A DNA stretch of 64,000 bases from CAVONV01 sp963697355 (GCA_963697355.1 CAVONV010000030.1:1-64000); one strand, 5' to 3'; positions 17,799 through 28,863 are shown, numbered from the stretch's first letter. Notes: generated from the sequence alone by a model not told the origin. Made by a program: numbers and translations.

Positions 17799-19196
17799 AT
17801 GAATCTGCAGATCTACGATACGCTGACCCGCGAAAAGACAGCCTTTGAGCCCATAAGACCGGGCAAGGTGAGCATGTACGTCTGCGGTCCGACGGTCTAC
17901 GCCAAGGCTCACGTAGGTCACGCGATGTCGTCGCTGGTCTTCGATGTGGTCCGCCGTTACCTACAATACAGAGGTTACGAAGTCACTCACATCATGAACT
18001 ACACCGATGTGGACGACAAGGTGATCCGGCGGGCGAATGAGCTCGGCATGGCGCCGACGGATTTGGCGGAGCGCTACATCCGAGAATACGACCGTCACTT
18101 GAGAGACCTCGGTATCCTCCCCGCTCATGCCAACCCACGCGTATCTCGAGAAATGGAGCAGATCCTCCACGTCGTGAAGGGCCTGATCGAAAAGGACCTC
18201 GCCTACGAACTCGATGGTGACGTTTACTTTCGGGTCTCACGTGGCAAGGATTATGGCAAGCTCTCAGGACGTGCTCGAGAGGACATGAGAGCTGGAGCTC
18301 GGCTCGAAGTCGACGAAAGAAAAGAGGACCCGGGTGATTTTGCGCTTTGGAAGGCGGCCAAGCCTGGAGAGCCTGCATGGGAAAGCCCCTGGGGCAACGG
18401 CCGCCCTGGATGGCACATCGAGTGCTCGGCCATGTGCCTGCGCCACCTCGGAGAGCAAATCGACATCCACGGTGGGGGAAACGATTTGGTCTTTCCTCAT
18501 CACGAGAACGAGATCGCCCAGAGTGAAGGCCTTACGGGCAAGCCTTTGGCCTCCTTTTGGATCCACAACGGGATGATGCGTATGGGCGGAGAAAACATGT
18601 CCAAATCAACGGGCAACGTTTTCACCATCGAGGCTTTCCTGGAGCACCACGAAGCGGATGCGTTGCGGCTTCTAGTCTTGGGCTCCCACTACCGCAGCCC
18701 TCTGACGTTTACCGGAGACGTGATCTCGCAGGCCGAGCGGGGACTGGAACGATTGCGGGGGGCCTTGCGACCGGCACGTCCGTCGACACGCGCCCCGTTG
18801 GAGGTTGCAAAGGCTCTACGAAACAAGGACGAGCGAGCGCGCTCGGGCTTCGAATCCGCGATGGACGATGATTTCAACGCGCCCATGGCCTTGGGTCACA
18901 TCTACGAGCTCGTGCGAGCCATCAATCAAGCCCGAGAAGCCGGGGTAAGCTCGGATACGCTCGAAGAGGCTCAAGCGACGCTCCGCGTTCTCGCCGGAGT
19001 GCTCGGCCTACGACTCGATGTTGAAGAGGGCGAAAAAAGGGACATTGGCCCTCTCATCGATTTGCTCATCGAAGTCCGAACCCGCCTGCGACAGGAGAAA
19101 CAGTGGGCCATGTCGGATTGGATCCGGGATCGTTTGTTGGAGCTAGGCATCTCTCTCGAAGACTCCCCCTACGGCACCACCTGGCGCTCTCGTTGA
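17799..19196 (+). CDS. cysS: cysteinyl-tRNA synthetase
   Basis: 465 residues, normal length. Class I aminoacyl-tRNA synthetase motifs: CGPTVYAKAHVGHAMS contains the zinc-ligand Cys and the HIGH signature (here HVGH), and ENMSKSTGN is the KMSKS loop. Zinc ligands continue in WHIECSAMC and DLVFPHHENE. It charges tRNA-Cys with cysteine in the cytoplasm. The anticodon-binding C terminus is complete through a DALR-type helix. The preceding cysteine desulfurase-like gene gives a loose cysteine theme. Confidence 0.95.
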   Translation: MNLQIYDTLTREKTAFEPIRPGKVSMYVCGPTVYAKAHVGHAMSSLVFDVVRRYLQYRGYEVTHIMNYTDVDDKVIRRANELGMAPTDLAERYIREYDRHLRDLGILPAHANPRVSREMEQILHVVKGLIEKDLAYELDGDVYFRVSRGKDYGKLSGRAREDMRAGARLEVDERKEDPGDFALWKAAKPGEPAWESPWGNGRPGWHIECSAMCLRHLGEQIDIHGGGNDLVFPHHENEIAQSEGLTGKPLASFWIHNGMMRMGGENMSKSTGNVFTIEAFLEHHEADALRLLVLGSHYRSPLTFTGDVISQAERGLERLRGALRPARPSTRAPLEVAKALRNKDERARSGFESAMDDDFNAPMALGHIYELVRAINQAREAGVSSDTLEEAQATLRVLAGVLGLRLDVEEGEKRDIGPLIDLLIEVRTRLRQEKQWAMSDWIRDRLLELGISLEDSPYGTTWRSR

Positions 19197-19279
19197 CTCT
19201 CCAAAGTCGCTCTTCGCTATGTGCTAAACTCCGTCCCGTCGATTGGTTCGTCTCAACGGTAGTCTGTAAGGAGGTCTCG

Positions 19280-20893
19280 ATGTTGAAGAGAGTCCCAAGC
19301 GTTGTTGTCGTTGTATTTCTGCTCCTGCCGTTTTCGACCCTTGCCCAAGAAGAGGTCGATCTGGATATGGTCAACCGCATTCGGCAAGAGGGATTCCACA
19401 ACTCAGAGGTCATGGAGATCGTCGGTCATTTGAGCGACGTCATTGGCCCGAGATTGACCGGCTCACCGGGCCTGAAGCGAGCCAACGAGTGGACCCGTGC
19501 AAAGCTCGAAGAATGGGGATTGGAAAACGCCCAGCTCGAGGGTTTGGAGTTCGGGCGAGGCTGGTCCTTCGATCAGGCAGCGGTCCATATGCTCCAACCA
19601 CGACCCGCCCCACTTCTTGCCCTGCCGAAAGCCTGGACACCGGGTACGGACGGGCCGGTGACCGGGCAAGCAATGCGGGTAACCCTCGAGTCCGTAGAAG
19701 ATTTGGAAAAACACAAAGGCAAATTGGCCGGGAAGATCTTGTTTCTAAGTGACATTCGTGAGGTCAAGGAACGCGACGAGCCTTTTTTCCAGCGCTACTC
19801 GGAAGATGATTTGGATGACATCGCCAAGTTCAGCATCCCCACGGGCGGCCGCGACCAGGTATGGAGACAGCGGATGATGAAACGCTGGCAGCTATCGAAG
19901 AAGCTGAACGATTTTCTCACCGAGGAGAAGGTTGTCGCTACGGTCGAGGTGAGCTCGCGTGACAACGGCATCGTTCGGGTATCCGGCGGGGGCTCCCGCG
20001 AGGTCGACGGCAACCCCGGCGTTCCGGCGCTCGTCATGGCGACGGAGCACTACAATTGGATCGTGCGACTCATGGAAACGCACAAACAGGACGTCGAGCT
20101 CGAGTTGAACATTGAAGCACGGTTCCACGACGACGACACCAAGGCCTACAACACCATTGCCGAGATACCGGGAACAGACAAGAAAGACGAATTGGTGATG
20201 TTGGGTGGCCATATCGACTCATGGCACACCGGCACCGGCGCCACCGACAACACGGCGGGCGTGGCCGTGGCGATGGAGGCGGTCCGAATTCTCAAGGCGC
20301 TCGGTGTCCGTCCTCGCCGCACCATCCGCATCGGCCTTTGGGCCGGAGAAGAACAAGGCTTCTTGGGCTCGGTGGCTCACGTGGAAAATCACTTCGCTAC
20401 TCGTCCCGAACCAGAAGACAAGAAGCAATCGGATATGCCGAGGTGGATGCGCCAGAATCAGGGACCTCTCACCTTGAAACCGGCCTATGCTAAATTCTCG
20501 GTCTACTTCAACCTGGACAACGGCGGCGGTCGTATCCGTGGTATCTATGTCCAGGAAAATACAGCAGCGAAGCACATCTTCGAAGCTTGGCTCGAGCCTT
20601 TTGAGGACCTGGGTGCCGAAACGGTGACGACCCAGAATACGGGTGGCACCGACCATATACCCTTCGACCGAGTAGGCTTGCCGGGCTTTCAGTTCATTCA
20701 AGACGAGCTCGATTACTCCACTCGCACGCACCACACGGAGCTGGACGTGGTCGATCATCTGCGGAGCGTGGATCTCATGCAAAACGCCGTCATCATGGCC
20801 ACCTTCGTTTACCACGCAGCGATGCGCGACGAACTGATGCCTCGCAAACCGATGCCGAAAGAAGCGGCAAGAAAGAAAGCGACGGAGAATTGA
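19280..20893 (+). CDS. secreted M28-family metallopeptidase
   Basis: 537 residues from the ATG at 19280, preceded by AAGGAGG. An N-terminal signal peptide (about 1-22, ending FSTLAQ) indicates export. An inserted PA-like domain lies at about 100-210. The M28 zinc site is visible: GGHIDSW with the first His/Asp, GATDNTAG with the bridging Asp, AGEEQG with the catalytic and ligand Glu, and a C-terminal THHTELDV His. These are aminopeptidases or carboxypeptidases releasing single residues from peptides outside the cytoplasm. Fits with other secreted peptidases in the window (M1 at 24992) and with amino-acid fermentation genes further on. Confidence 0.85.
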   Translation: MLKRVPSVVVVVFLLLPFSTLAQEEVDLDMVNRIRQEGFHNSEVMEIVGHLSDVIGPRLTGSPGLKRANEWTRAKLEEWGLENAQLEGLEFGRGWSFDQAAVHMLQPRPAPLLALPKAWTPGTDGPVTGQAMRVTLESVEDLEKHKGKLAGKILFLSDIREVKERDEPFFQRYSEDDLDDIAKFSIPTGGRDQVWRQRMMKRWQLSKKLNDFLTEEKVVATVEVSSRDNGIVRVSGGGSREVDGNPGVPALVMATEHYNWIVRLMETHKQDVELELNIEARFHDDDTKAYNTIAEIPGTDKKDELVMLGGHIDSWHTGTGATDNTAGVAVAMEAVRILKALGVRPRRTIRIGLWAGEEQGFLGSVAHVENHFATRPEPEDKKQSDMPRWMRQNQGPLTLKPAYAKFSVYFNLDNGGGRIRGIYVQENTAAKHIFEAWLEPFEDLGAETVTTQNTGGTDHIPFDRVGLPGFQFIQDELDYSTRTHHTELDVVDHLRSVDLMQNAVIMATFVYHAAMRDELMPRKPMPKEAARKKATEN

Positions 20894-20896
20894 ATG

Positions 20897-21060
20897 TAGA
20901 GAAGAACAGGAGAAAGGAGGAAGGAGGAAGGAGACCTGAAATCTCTGACGAATAAAGGAAACCGCGCGCGGGATGTGGCAGATTTTGCCAGTTTCCTTTC
21001 CTCCGGAGATGAGGAATGGTGACGGGGTTAATTAGATCTCCTTTCTCCTTTCTCCTTCCT
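20897..21060. repeat. purine-rich tract with pyrimidine-rich counterpart
   Basis: AGGAGAAAGGAGGAAGGAGG (20909-20929 region) is mirrored by CTCCTTTCTCCTTTCTCC (around 21039-21057), giving imperfect complementary arms about 110 bases apart. The second arm lies inside the signal sequence of the next gene. Confidence 0.4.
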
Positions 21061-22518
21061 ACTATCTTCTTGCTTCTTACTTTCTGTTCGTGCTCGGGAA
21101 ACACGGGTGTGGATCTCGTCTTGCGCGGTGGGAAGGTCCACACGCTCGACCCGGCTCTGCCTTGGGCTGAGGCGCTCGCCATCGAAGGAGACAGGTTGGT
21201 TGCCGTCGGTTCGAGCACCGACATGGACCGCCACATCGGCCGCGACACCGTCGTGGTCGAACTGGAGGGACGACCGGTCCTCCCTGGATTTCATGATGCC
21301 CATGTTCACTTGATGAAAGGAGCCGTCCAACTCGATTGGGCTCTCATGACCGAGGTCGATTCGAGAGAGGACATTCTCCTCATCGTCAAAGCTTTCGCTG
21401 AGGCCCATCCGGACCGACCATGGGTCCTCGGCGCGGGAGTGCGTGGTACCGATCCCAGCATCGTCCTTCGGACCGATCTCGACCGCATCGTTCCGAACCG
21501 GCCGGTCTATCTCGAAGCTCACGATTGTCGGTTCGCATGGGTCAATTCCAAGGCCCTGGAGCTTGCCGGAATGGATCTCGGTGTCGATGCAGCAACCGCC
21601 ACTTTGGTCCGCAATACCCTTCCCCGCCCATCCCACGAGGAACAACTGGAGATTTTGAAACGAGGGGTGGCTCATCTCCACAGATTTGGGGTGACGAGCA
21701 TCGAGACGGATGCGAGCTTCGAGGAGGTCGAGCTCATTGAAGAGCTCGAAAGACTTGGAGATCTGAAGCTACGCATCCGGGTTGTCCCTACTGTGACGTC
21801 AGTCACCGACGTCGAACGGCTGGCAATCGAAGATGCTGTACGGATTCCCATTGACAGTTCGACCGCCTCAATAGCCCGTCATTTCGAGCAACGTGGACTC
21901 CAGGTCATCTTCGACGCGGATGGAGATGACGCTGTAGAGGTCGCCTTGGCGTTTTTGGGAACGGCGGATCCCACTCGGCGCCACCGCCTCGAGGGTTGGG
22001 AGGTCGTCTCTCGGGATGATGTCACTCGGTTGGCCGAGCTCGGGGTCATGGTCACCGTGCCGCCTCTGGCCACTTCGCCGGACCTCCACCTTCGGGCCGA
22101 CCGTCTGGCCTGGAAAAGCCTACTCGCCTCGGGTGGCCAACTCGTTTTTGGCAGCCGCTGGCCCGAGCATGACCTCGACCCCTTGTTCGGTATCTATGCG
22201 GCTGTTACGAGACAAGACCTCCATGGGAAGCCCGAAGAAGGCTGGATGCCGGAGGAGCGCCTTAGTGTAGAACAAGCGGTTCGGGCCTACACATTGAACG
22301 GTGTCTCTGCCGCTTTCGGTGACAAGACCAGAGGCTCCCTCAAAGCAGGTAAGCTCGCCGACATCGTGGTTTTGACCGAGGACATCTTCAAGATCGTGCC
22401 GCGTCGCATCGTCGAGGTCGAAGCTGCAATGACGCTCGTGGGGGGACGAGTCGTTTACCTGTCGCCAAGCTTTCTTCCGGAAGAGATGCGCCTCCTCCTC
22501 ACACAAGACTATAATTGA
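21016..22518 (+). CDS. amidohydrolase (YtcJ-like), probable lipoprotein
   Basis: 500 residues. The N terminus has a hydrophobic segment ending FLLLTFCSCSG that could be a lipoprotein signal (Cys at 23 or 25). Amidohydrolase features: DLVLRGGKVHTLDP strand, FHDAHVHL (the HxH metal pair), and the C-terminal domain LSVEQAVRAYTLNGV ending GKLADIVVL. In the middle, the region that in YtcJ-type enzymes holds further metal ligands is short: DADGDDAV replaces the usual His-rich motif. Hydrolytic activity is therefore uncertain. Substrate unknown; an extracytoplasmic or periplasmic site is inferred. Separated by 122 bases from the M28 gene. Confidence 0.75.
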   Translation: MVTGLIRSPFSFLLPTIFLLLTFCSCSGNTGVDLVLRGGKVHTLDPALPWAEALAIEGDRLVAVGSSTDMDRHIGRDTVVVELEGRPVLPGFHDAHVHLMKGAVQLDWALMTEVDSREDILLIVKAFAEAHPDRPWVLGAGVRGTDPSIVLRTDLDRIVPNRPVYLEAHDCRFAWVNSKALELAGMDLGVDAATATLVRNTLPRPSHEEQLEILKRGVAHLHRFGVTSIETDASFEEVELIEELERLGDLKLRIRVVPTVTSVTDVERLAIEDAVRIPIDSSTASIARHFEQRGLQVIFDADGDDAVEVALAFLGTADPTRRHRLEGWEVVSRDDVTRLAELGVMVTVPPLATSPDLHLRADRLAWKSLLASGGQLVFGSRWPEHDLDPLFGIYAAVTRQDLHGKPEEGWMPEERLSVEQAVRAYTLNGVSAAFGDKTRGSLKAGKLADIVVLTEDIFKIVPRRIVEVEAAMTLVGGRVVYLSPSFLPEEMRLLLTQDYN

Positions 22519-22627
22519 GTTAGAGTGGTACAAATGTAGTGTTTAATTCCGCATTGCAACAGTCGACCGGTGCGGGGCGCACTCGACTGAGCACCGTTCG
22601 CAACTGAACGCGCCCGGGAGCCAACTC

Positions 22628-23719
22628 ATGTCTTCCCTGAAAGAAATCCTCGATCGGAACGTTCGCGAGGGGGACCTTTTCGAGCCACTCGATGGAGACA
22701 AGTTGCGGTGCACGGCTTGCGGCCATTGTTGTCCCATTCCAGAAGGAAGACCCGGAGTCTGTCACGTCCGTTACAACCGGGGCGGCAAGCTCTACGTGCC
22801 TTGGGGATACGTCAGTGGTCTCCAATGTGATCCCATAGAGAAGAAACCTTTCTTTCATGCCTACCCTGGAGGTCTCGCCTATAGCTTCGGCATGCTCGGC
22901 TGTGACTTGCATTGTGCTTATTGCCAAAACTGGGTGACGTCGCAAGCCCTACGGGACCCTACAGCAGTGGCACCTCCACGCCCGGCGAAACCGGAAGCCA
23001 TGGTGCGCGATGCGCTCCATCAAGGTGCTCGTGTCGTCGTCAGTACCTACAACGAGCCTCTCATCACCAGTGAGTGGGCCGTGGCGGTATTCAAGGAAGC
23101 TCGCGGAGCGGGACTGGCAACGGGTTACGTCTCCAACGGCAATGCCACACCTCAGGTGTTGGAGTATCTCCGGCCATGGCTCGATCTCTTCAAGGTGGAT
23201 CTCAAGTCCTTCAATCCCGCCAACTATCGGAAGTTGGGTGCCCAAATCGATCCGATTTTGGACTCGATCCGCCGGATCCACGATATGGGATTTTGGATGG
23301 AAATCGTCACGCTCGTGGTACCCGGGTTCAACGACTCCGATGAGGAGTTGAAACAAATGGCGGACTTTCTGGTCGAGATCTCACCAGACATCCCCTGGCA
23401 CGTGACGGCTTTCCACAAGGATTACAAAATGACGGGTCCACCGAATACGGATGTCCAAACCCTTTCCAGGGCATCCGAAATCGGAAAGACATCGGGTCTG
23501 CGATACCTTTACGCCGGTAACATTCGGGGACGCGTGAACGATCTCGAGAACACTCGATGCCCAAGCTGCGAGGAGCTCATCATCGAGCGATATGGATTCA
23601 CGGTCGAGAACTACAGACTGACTGCCGATGGAACCTGCCCCTCATGCAACACCTCGATTGCCGGCCGTTGGGATTCAGAGTTCGGGGGTCAGAAGACCTC
23701 CCACCCTTTTCTTCTCTAG
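22628..23719 (+). CDS. amrS: AmmeMemoRadiSam-system radical SAM enzyme
   Basis: 363 residues. The radical-SAM cluster motif C92-x3-C96-x2-C99 sits in MLGCDLHCAYCQNW. The N terminus has RCTACGHCC (28-35) and PGVC, and the C terminus has a zinc-ribbon-like pair CPSCEE and CPSCNT; this arrangement is typical of AmrS, relatives of pyruvate formate-lyase-activating enzymes. The family usually co-occurs with MEMO1 and AMMECR1 homologs, neither of which is in this window. The reaction is unknown; it is thought to modify a small molecule or peptide. The 3' end is overlapped by the opposing membrane-protein frame. Confidence 0.85.
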   Translation: MSSLKEILDRNVREGDLFEPLDGDKLRCTACGHCCPIPEGRPGVCHVRYNRGGKLYVPWGYVSGLQCDPIEKKPFFHAYPGGLAYSFGMLGCDLHCAYCQNWVTSQALRDPTAVAPPRPAKPEAMVRDALHQGARVVVSTYNEPLITSEWAVAVFKEARGAGLATGYVSNGNATPQVLEYLRPWLDLFKVDLKSFNPANYRKLGAQIDPILDSIRRIHDMGFWMEIVTLVVPGFNDSDEELKQMADFLVEISPDIPWHVTAFHKDYKMTGPPNTDVQTLSRASEIGKTSGLRYLYAGNIRGRVNDLENTRCPSCEELIIERYGFTVENYRLTADGTCPSCNTSIAGRWDSEFGGQKTSHPFLL

Positions 23720-24908
23720 CGGCGCCTTCGGCGCCCATAGGCACATTGGACACGGGGTCAGGCCCAAAAGTGGATACAGCATGGACACGGGGTCTACCAT
23801 CAGATTTCAGGCCCCAATGGACTTCATGAGGGTGATTCTTCTCTGGACGTACCCGATCACGTCCGACCCTAATGTCCACTGCACTATCAGGATCTCGGGA
23901 CATTGGGTGACAGGATTCTCGAGTACTTGAGTACTCGAGTACTTGGGTTCCGCAGCGGGCGCCGAAGGTGCCTCGATAGCTCTTCATTAGGGCGATTTCG
24001 GAACTGTAGCGGGTGAGCCTCAAGGCCATGCGCCAGAGTATGTAGATCTGCTGAACCACCACGAGCACCGAGACGGTGATGACGCTCGAAGCATCCAAGG
24101 CTCCAGAAAAGGCGCGATAGAGCGCATAGGCCATCGCGCCGGCGAGAAAAATCACGAGAGCCAAGCCAATCGTGGCCACGGGGTTTCGGAAGGTAAAGCG
24201 GATACCGCGCCAAAGAGCGCGTCGCATCCTGCGCTCATTCGAGAGTACCGCATCGATACGCGCGTAGTCGAAGCACACTCCCAGCAAAGCCAGCGCGAAT
24301 GCAGCAAGGCCTACTTTTATCCACATTCCCCAGTAGGTGACGTATTGATAAGGATCGCTGCCGTAGATCAGCCGCTGGAGCCCCGCAGCGGCCAGCGGCA
24401 GCAAAGCGAGCACCAGCAAAGGCACAATCGACCAAAGCGCCAAACGGATGAACCGTCCGTAAAACTTCGCCGCTTTGCCCCAGAACACGCTCGGCCAGTA
24501 AGATTCCCCACTCGCTAGGACGGCCATCGCACCGCCCGACAGGAAGAGAGAAACGAGCCAATGAAGCACCATCATCAGCAGGATGAGCAACTGAATAGGG
24601 CCGATGGAGCGCCGGCTCTCATATAGAAACTCGAGAAAAAATGCCGTATCGATCCGCGTTGCCATTTCCGCGCCCATGAGGCTTTGGCCCGCAAACCGAC
24701 TGAGAACACTCCAGAACGGTAGAGCAATGACGAGCGCACAAATGAGGTTGACGATGTAGAACGTCAGAATCAGTCGTTTCGCAACCCAAACGCGGTCGAG
24801 GCCACGGACAACGCTTCTTCTAATGCGCGAAAAAGCACCTTCGCGTCGTTCGCGCATTCCCGTCAGGGACTCACTAGCTCCAACAGAAACTGCCATAGAA
24901 AAAGCCAC
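23598..24908 (-). CDS. multi-pass membrane protein of unknown function
   Basis: 436 residues if read to the first stop. Residues 45-70, 110-135, 155-180, 195-220 and 255-300 are strongly hydrophobic, giving about six membrane segments. The convincing part ends near residue 325 (about 23935); beyond that the frame runs through the REP-like region and antisense to the last 120 bases of amrS, giving a Pro/Arg-rich tail of no family character. A true stop may have been lost by an insertion of the repeat or by a sequencing error. No catalytic motif recognised. Uncharacterised inner-membrane protein. Confidence 0.55.
   Translation of the reverse strand: MAFSMAVSVGASESLTGMRERREGAFSRIRRSVVRGLDRVWVAKRLILTFYIVNLICALVIALPFWSVLSRFAGQSLMGAEMATRIDTAFFLEFLYESRRSIGPIQLLILLMMVLHWLVSLFLSGGAMAVLASGESYWPSVFWGKAAKFYGRFIRLALWSIVPLLVLALLPLAAAGLQRLIYGSDPYQYVTYWGMWIKVGLAAFALALLGVCFDYARIDAVLSNERRMRRALWRGIRFTFRNPVATIGLALVIFLAGAMAYALYRAFSGALDASSVITVSVLVVVQQIYILWRMALRLTRYSSEIALMKSYRGTFGARCGTQVLEYSSTRESCHPMSRDPDSAVDIRVGRDRVRPEKNHPHEVHWGLKSDGRPRVHAVSTFGPDPVSNVPMGAEGAAREEKGGRSSDPRTLNPNGRQSRCCMRGRFHRQSVCSSRP
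23721..23972. repeat. REP-like inverted-repeat region after amrS
   Basis: Immediately after the amrS stop, GGCGCC-TTC-GGCGCC (23721-23735) forms a perfect hairpin. A near-exact inverted copy, GGGCGCCGAAGGTGCC, lies at 23957-23972. Between them are two copies of GGACACGGGGTC (23747 and 23781 areas) with related GGCCC blocks, and the triplicated GAGTACTT element at 23920-23945. The layout resembles REP/REPIN-type intergenic elements. Confidence 0.5.
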
Positions 24909-24991
24909 CGTAGTGTCGTCTTGTTGACACCCAACTTCTGTTTTTCTCTCATACGACTATTGTTGACGTAGCTCACGTCGAGAGGGATTTT

Positions 24992-26960
<1,969 letters not shown>

Positions 26961-27064
26961 TCCGTTCCTCGGAGCATCTTCGAACGGCGACCAGGAATGC
27001 CGCTAGGCTCCACACTTCCTCCACTTGCTCGGAGGACGAATTTCAATCTATCATTTTCGCCATT

Positions 27065-27292
27065 ATGTTGCTAGCACGATTGATCGACCTCTACTCCCTG
27101 GTCGTCTTGGCTGCCGTCATCGTGTCCTGGATTCAGCTTCCCCCCTACCATCCGGTAGCAAAGCTACTCAACAATCTCACCGAACCGGCCTTGGCACCCA
27201 TCCGCAAGATCATCCCGCCCATGGGTGGACTCGACATCACGCCCATGCTCCTTCTGATCTTGCTGCAACTCATTAAGGGGATACTTGTCTAA
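27065..27292 (+). CDS. YggT-family membrane protein (single repeat)
   Basis: 75 residues. Residues 1-22 form one membrane helix (MLLARLIDLYSLVVLAAVIVS), followed by the family motif P-x-x-x-I-R-K-I-I-P and a second helix (LLLILLQLIKG). Members are small membrane proteins linked to cell-division or osmotic phenotypes in bacteria and plastids, without known activity. E. coli YggT has two such repeats; this has one. It starts 104 bases after the divergent M1 peptidase start. Upstream in-frame starts only add low-complexity residues. Confidence 0.75.
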   Translation: MLLARLIDLYSLVVLAAVIVSWIQLPPYHPVAKLLNNLTEPALAPIRKIIPPMGGLDITPMLLLILLQLIKGILV

Positions 27293-27324
27293 GGATTTCG
27301 GGGAGGCTCAGCACCAGAAAACAA

Positions 27325-27362
27325 GTTCTTATTCTCGAGTTCTTGAGTTCGTGAGTTCCCGC
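27325..27362. repeat. dispersed repeat, inverted copy
   Basis: TTCTCGAGTTCTTGAGTTC is the reverse complement of the core seen at 17680-17703 and 39600-39637. It lies after the yggT stop. Confidence 0.5.
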
Positions 27363-27389
27363 CTCCGCCGCCCATGTCTTTCCACGGCG

Positions 27390-27413
27390 GCTACGGCGAG
27401 GCCTCGCCGTAGC
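27390..27413. terminator. perfect 24-bp palindrome at the end of the patatin gene
   Basis: Arms GCTACGGCGAGG and CCTCGCCGTAGC abut with no loop, ending one base before the patatin stop codon. It sits between convergent yggT and patatin genes, so it could act as a bidirectional terminator or REP-type element. There is no T run. Confidence 0.5.
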
Positions 27414-27414
27414 T

Positions 27415-28332
27415 TCAGCGAAGGCGGGCTTGAGTTCTGGCTATGAATTCCTTCCCCTCTTCATACCCCAGTTCACAGGCCTGTTCCAACTTCCTCCGAT
27501 TCCGCGTCGCCCGACCGACGGGAAGCGGCCGGGAGGGCCGGACCACGTGGATGCGGATACCGGGACCGGGATGGGACAGCAAATCCGCCACTTCCCGGTA
27601 GCGCAAATGGCGGTCGGCAAGCGCCTTTCGTACCGCGGGATCCGGCGACATGAAACGCAACCAACCTGGCGGATGCCAACGCTTGACCGTCCGTTTTTCG
27701 ATGGCGCTCGTCAGCACAACAATGAGCTCGTTGGCTCCCAACTCGATGGCCTTCCGAACGGGAACGGGGTCACTCACGCCACCATCGATGTAGCGGTGTC
27801 CATCGTAGAACAGGTTGCGTCGATAGAAACCCGGTAACGCACAGGTCGCACGAAACGCCGTCATCAAATCATCGGTGTGGCTGTTGAGATATCGAGACTC
27901 GCCTGTCACCGCATCCATGACGCCGATGTAGAGCGGCATCGGGCAACGTCGCAGCTTGTCGATGTCGAGCGGGCAAAGCCGCGCCGTCACATCGTCGGTC
28001 AAATAGTCGATGTCCATGACGTTGGCGCCGGTAAACAAACGAGACCAACGGATGAGCTTGCTCCCGCTTAGGAACTCCAGGTAGACCTGACGATTTCGGC
28101 GAGGTTGTTCCGCCAGGAACGATGCCGCATTGCACACACCCGCAGAACAGGCGACGACGTAGTCAAAGACACCGCGTCCACTCCCCCACTCTTCAGCAAA
28201 AGCCTCGAGGACACCGGCCGTGAAGGTTCCGCGCATACCGCCACCTTCGAGTACAAGGGCTCTCGAGAGAGAACTCACCGCTTCGTTTTGTCGCTGGGAG
28301 TCTTTTGGGGCGGGTGGTGGAAGTTGCTTCAA
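27415..28332 (-). CDS. patatin-like phospholipase
   Basis: 305 residues. The oxyanion motif GGGMRG is at 30-35, the nucleophile elbow is S63 in A-C-S-A-G (first Gly of GxSxG replaced by Ala), and the catalytic dyad Asp is D183 in Y-I-D-G-G. This matches the YjjU/RssA type of bacterial patatins, cytoplasmic acyl hydrolases acting on phospholipids or other lipid esters. No signal peptide. The Ala for Gly change is conservative and does not by itself suggest loss of activity. Gene ends at a 24-bp palindrome. Confidence 0.85.
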   Translation of the reverse strand: MKQLPPPAPKDSQRQNEAVSSLSRALVLEGGGMRGTFTAGVLEAFAEEWGSGRGVFDYVVACSAGVCNAASFLAEQPRRNRQVYLEFLSGSKLIRWSRLFTGANVMDIDYLTDDVTARLCPLDIDKLRRCPMPLYIGVMDAVTGESRYLNSHTDDLMTAFRATCALPGFYRRNLFYDGHRYIDGGVSDPVPVRKAIELGANELIVVLTSAIEKRTVKRWHPPGWLRFMSPDPAVRKALADRHLRYREVADLLSHPGPGIRIHVVRPSRPLPVGRATRNRRKLEQACELGYEEGKEFIARTQARLR

Positions 28333-28354
28333 TGTGTGCCAGAGCGGAGAGATT

Positions 28355-28624
28355 TTACATCACGTTGGGCTCGTCGCTATCATCGTCATCGTCCCAATCG
28401 TCGTCGTCCCAATCATCGTCGTCCAGTTCGTCCTCGTCTTCATCTTCGTCGTCCTCAAACTCTTCGAAATCCTCATCGTCTTCATCTTCGAAATCGTCGT
28501 CGTCCCACTCCTCTTCCTCGTCTTGGTCTTCTTCGTCCAGAAGCTCGATGTCAGAGTCATTCGTAGGTGGATCTTCAATAGTTGAAGCCCATCCTTTTAG
28601 AAATGACGATCTCCGGTCATTCAT
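28355..28624 (-). CDS. hyperacidic Asp/Glu-rich small protein
   Basis: 89 residues from the ATG at 28624 (AAGGA seven bases upstream; an ATG at 28660 is an alternative). After a normal N-terminal 30 residues (MNDRRSSFLKGWASTIEDPP) the chain is almost entirely Asp and Glu with regularly spaced Trp and Phe, including repeats of the type W-D-D-D-D. No family is recognised. Such tails mimic nucleic acid or chelate cations, but that is inference. It lies 22 bases upstream of the patatin start, on the same strand, so the two may be one operon. The repeat-rich DNA (GTCGTCATC-type on the plus strand) also opens long shadow frames. Confidence 0.55.
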   Translation of the reverse strand: MNDRRSSFLKGWASTIEDPPTNDSDIELLDEEDQDEEEEWDDDDFEDEDDEDFEEFEDDEDEDEDELDDDDWDDDDWDDDDDSDEPNVM

Positions 28625-28863
28625 GTAACAATCCTTGTTCAAGAACAACTCCCGCCGCACAAGTCAGGTGGGAATCATTATACTTACGGCACCAAAAACC
28701 AGCAAGAGCTCACTTCACTCGGGTTCACTCGGGGCCGAGCAGACAACCACGCCATCGTGATTCAATCCGCAATGGTTGCTCTGAAGATAGGTATCTGCTT
28801 CGCGATGACCGCTCTAACAGCCGCATCGAGAATGGGCGAACAGTGAGGGGCGAGGTGGCCGCC

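Noticed and set aside
28220..28628. Long plus-strand frames rich in Ser or Val/Ile opposite the acidic gene
   Set aside because: They are mirror frames of the Asp/Glu codon repeats; the minus-strand frame has the better ribosome site and a sensible N terminus.
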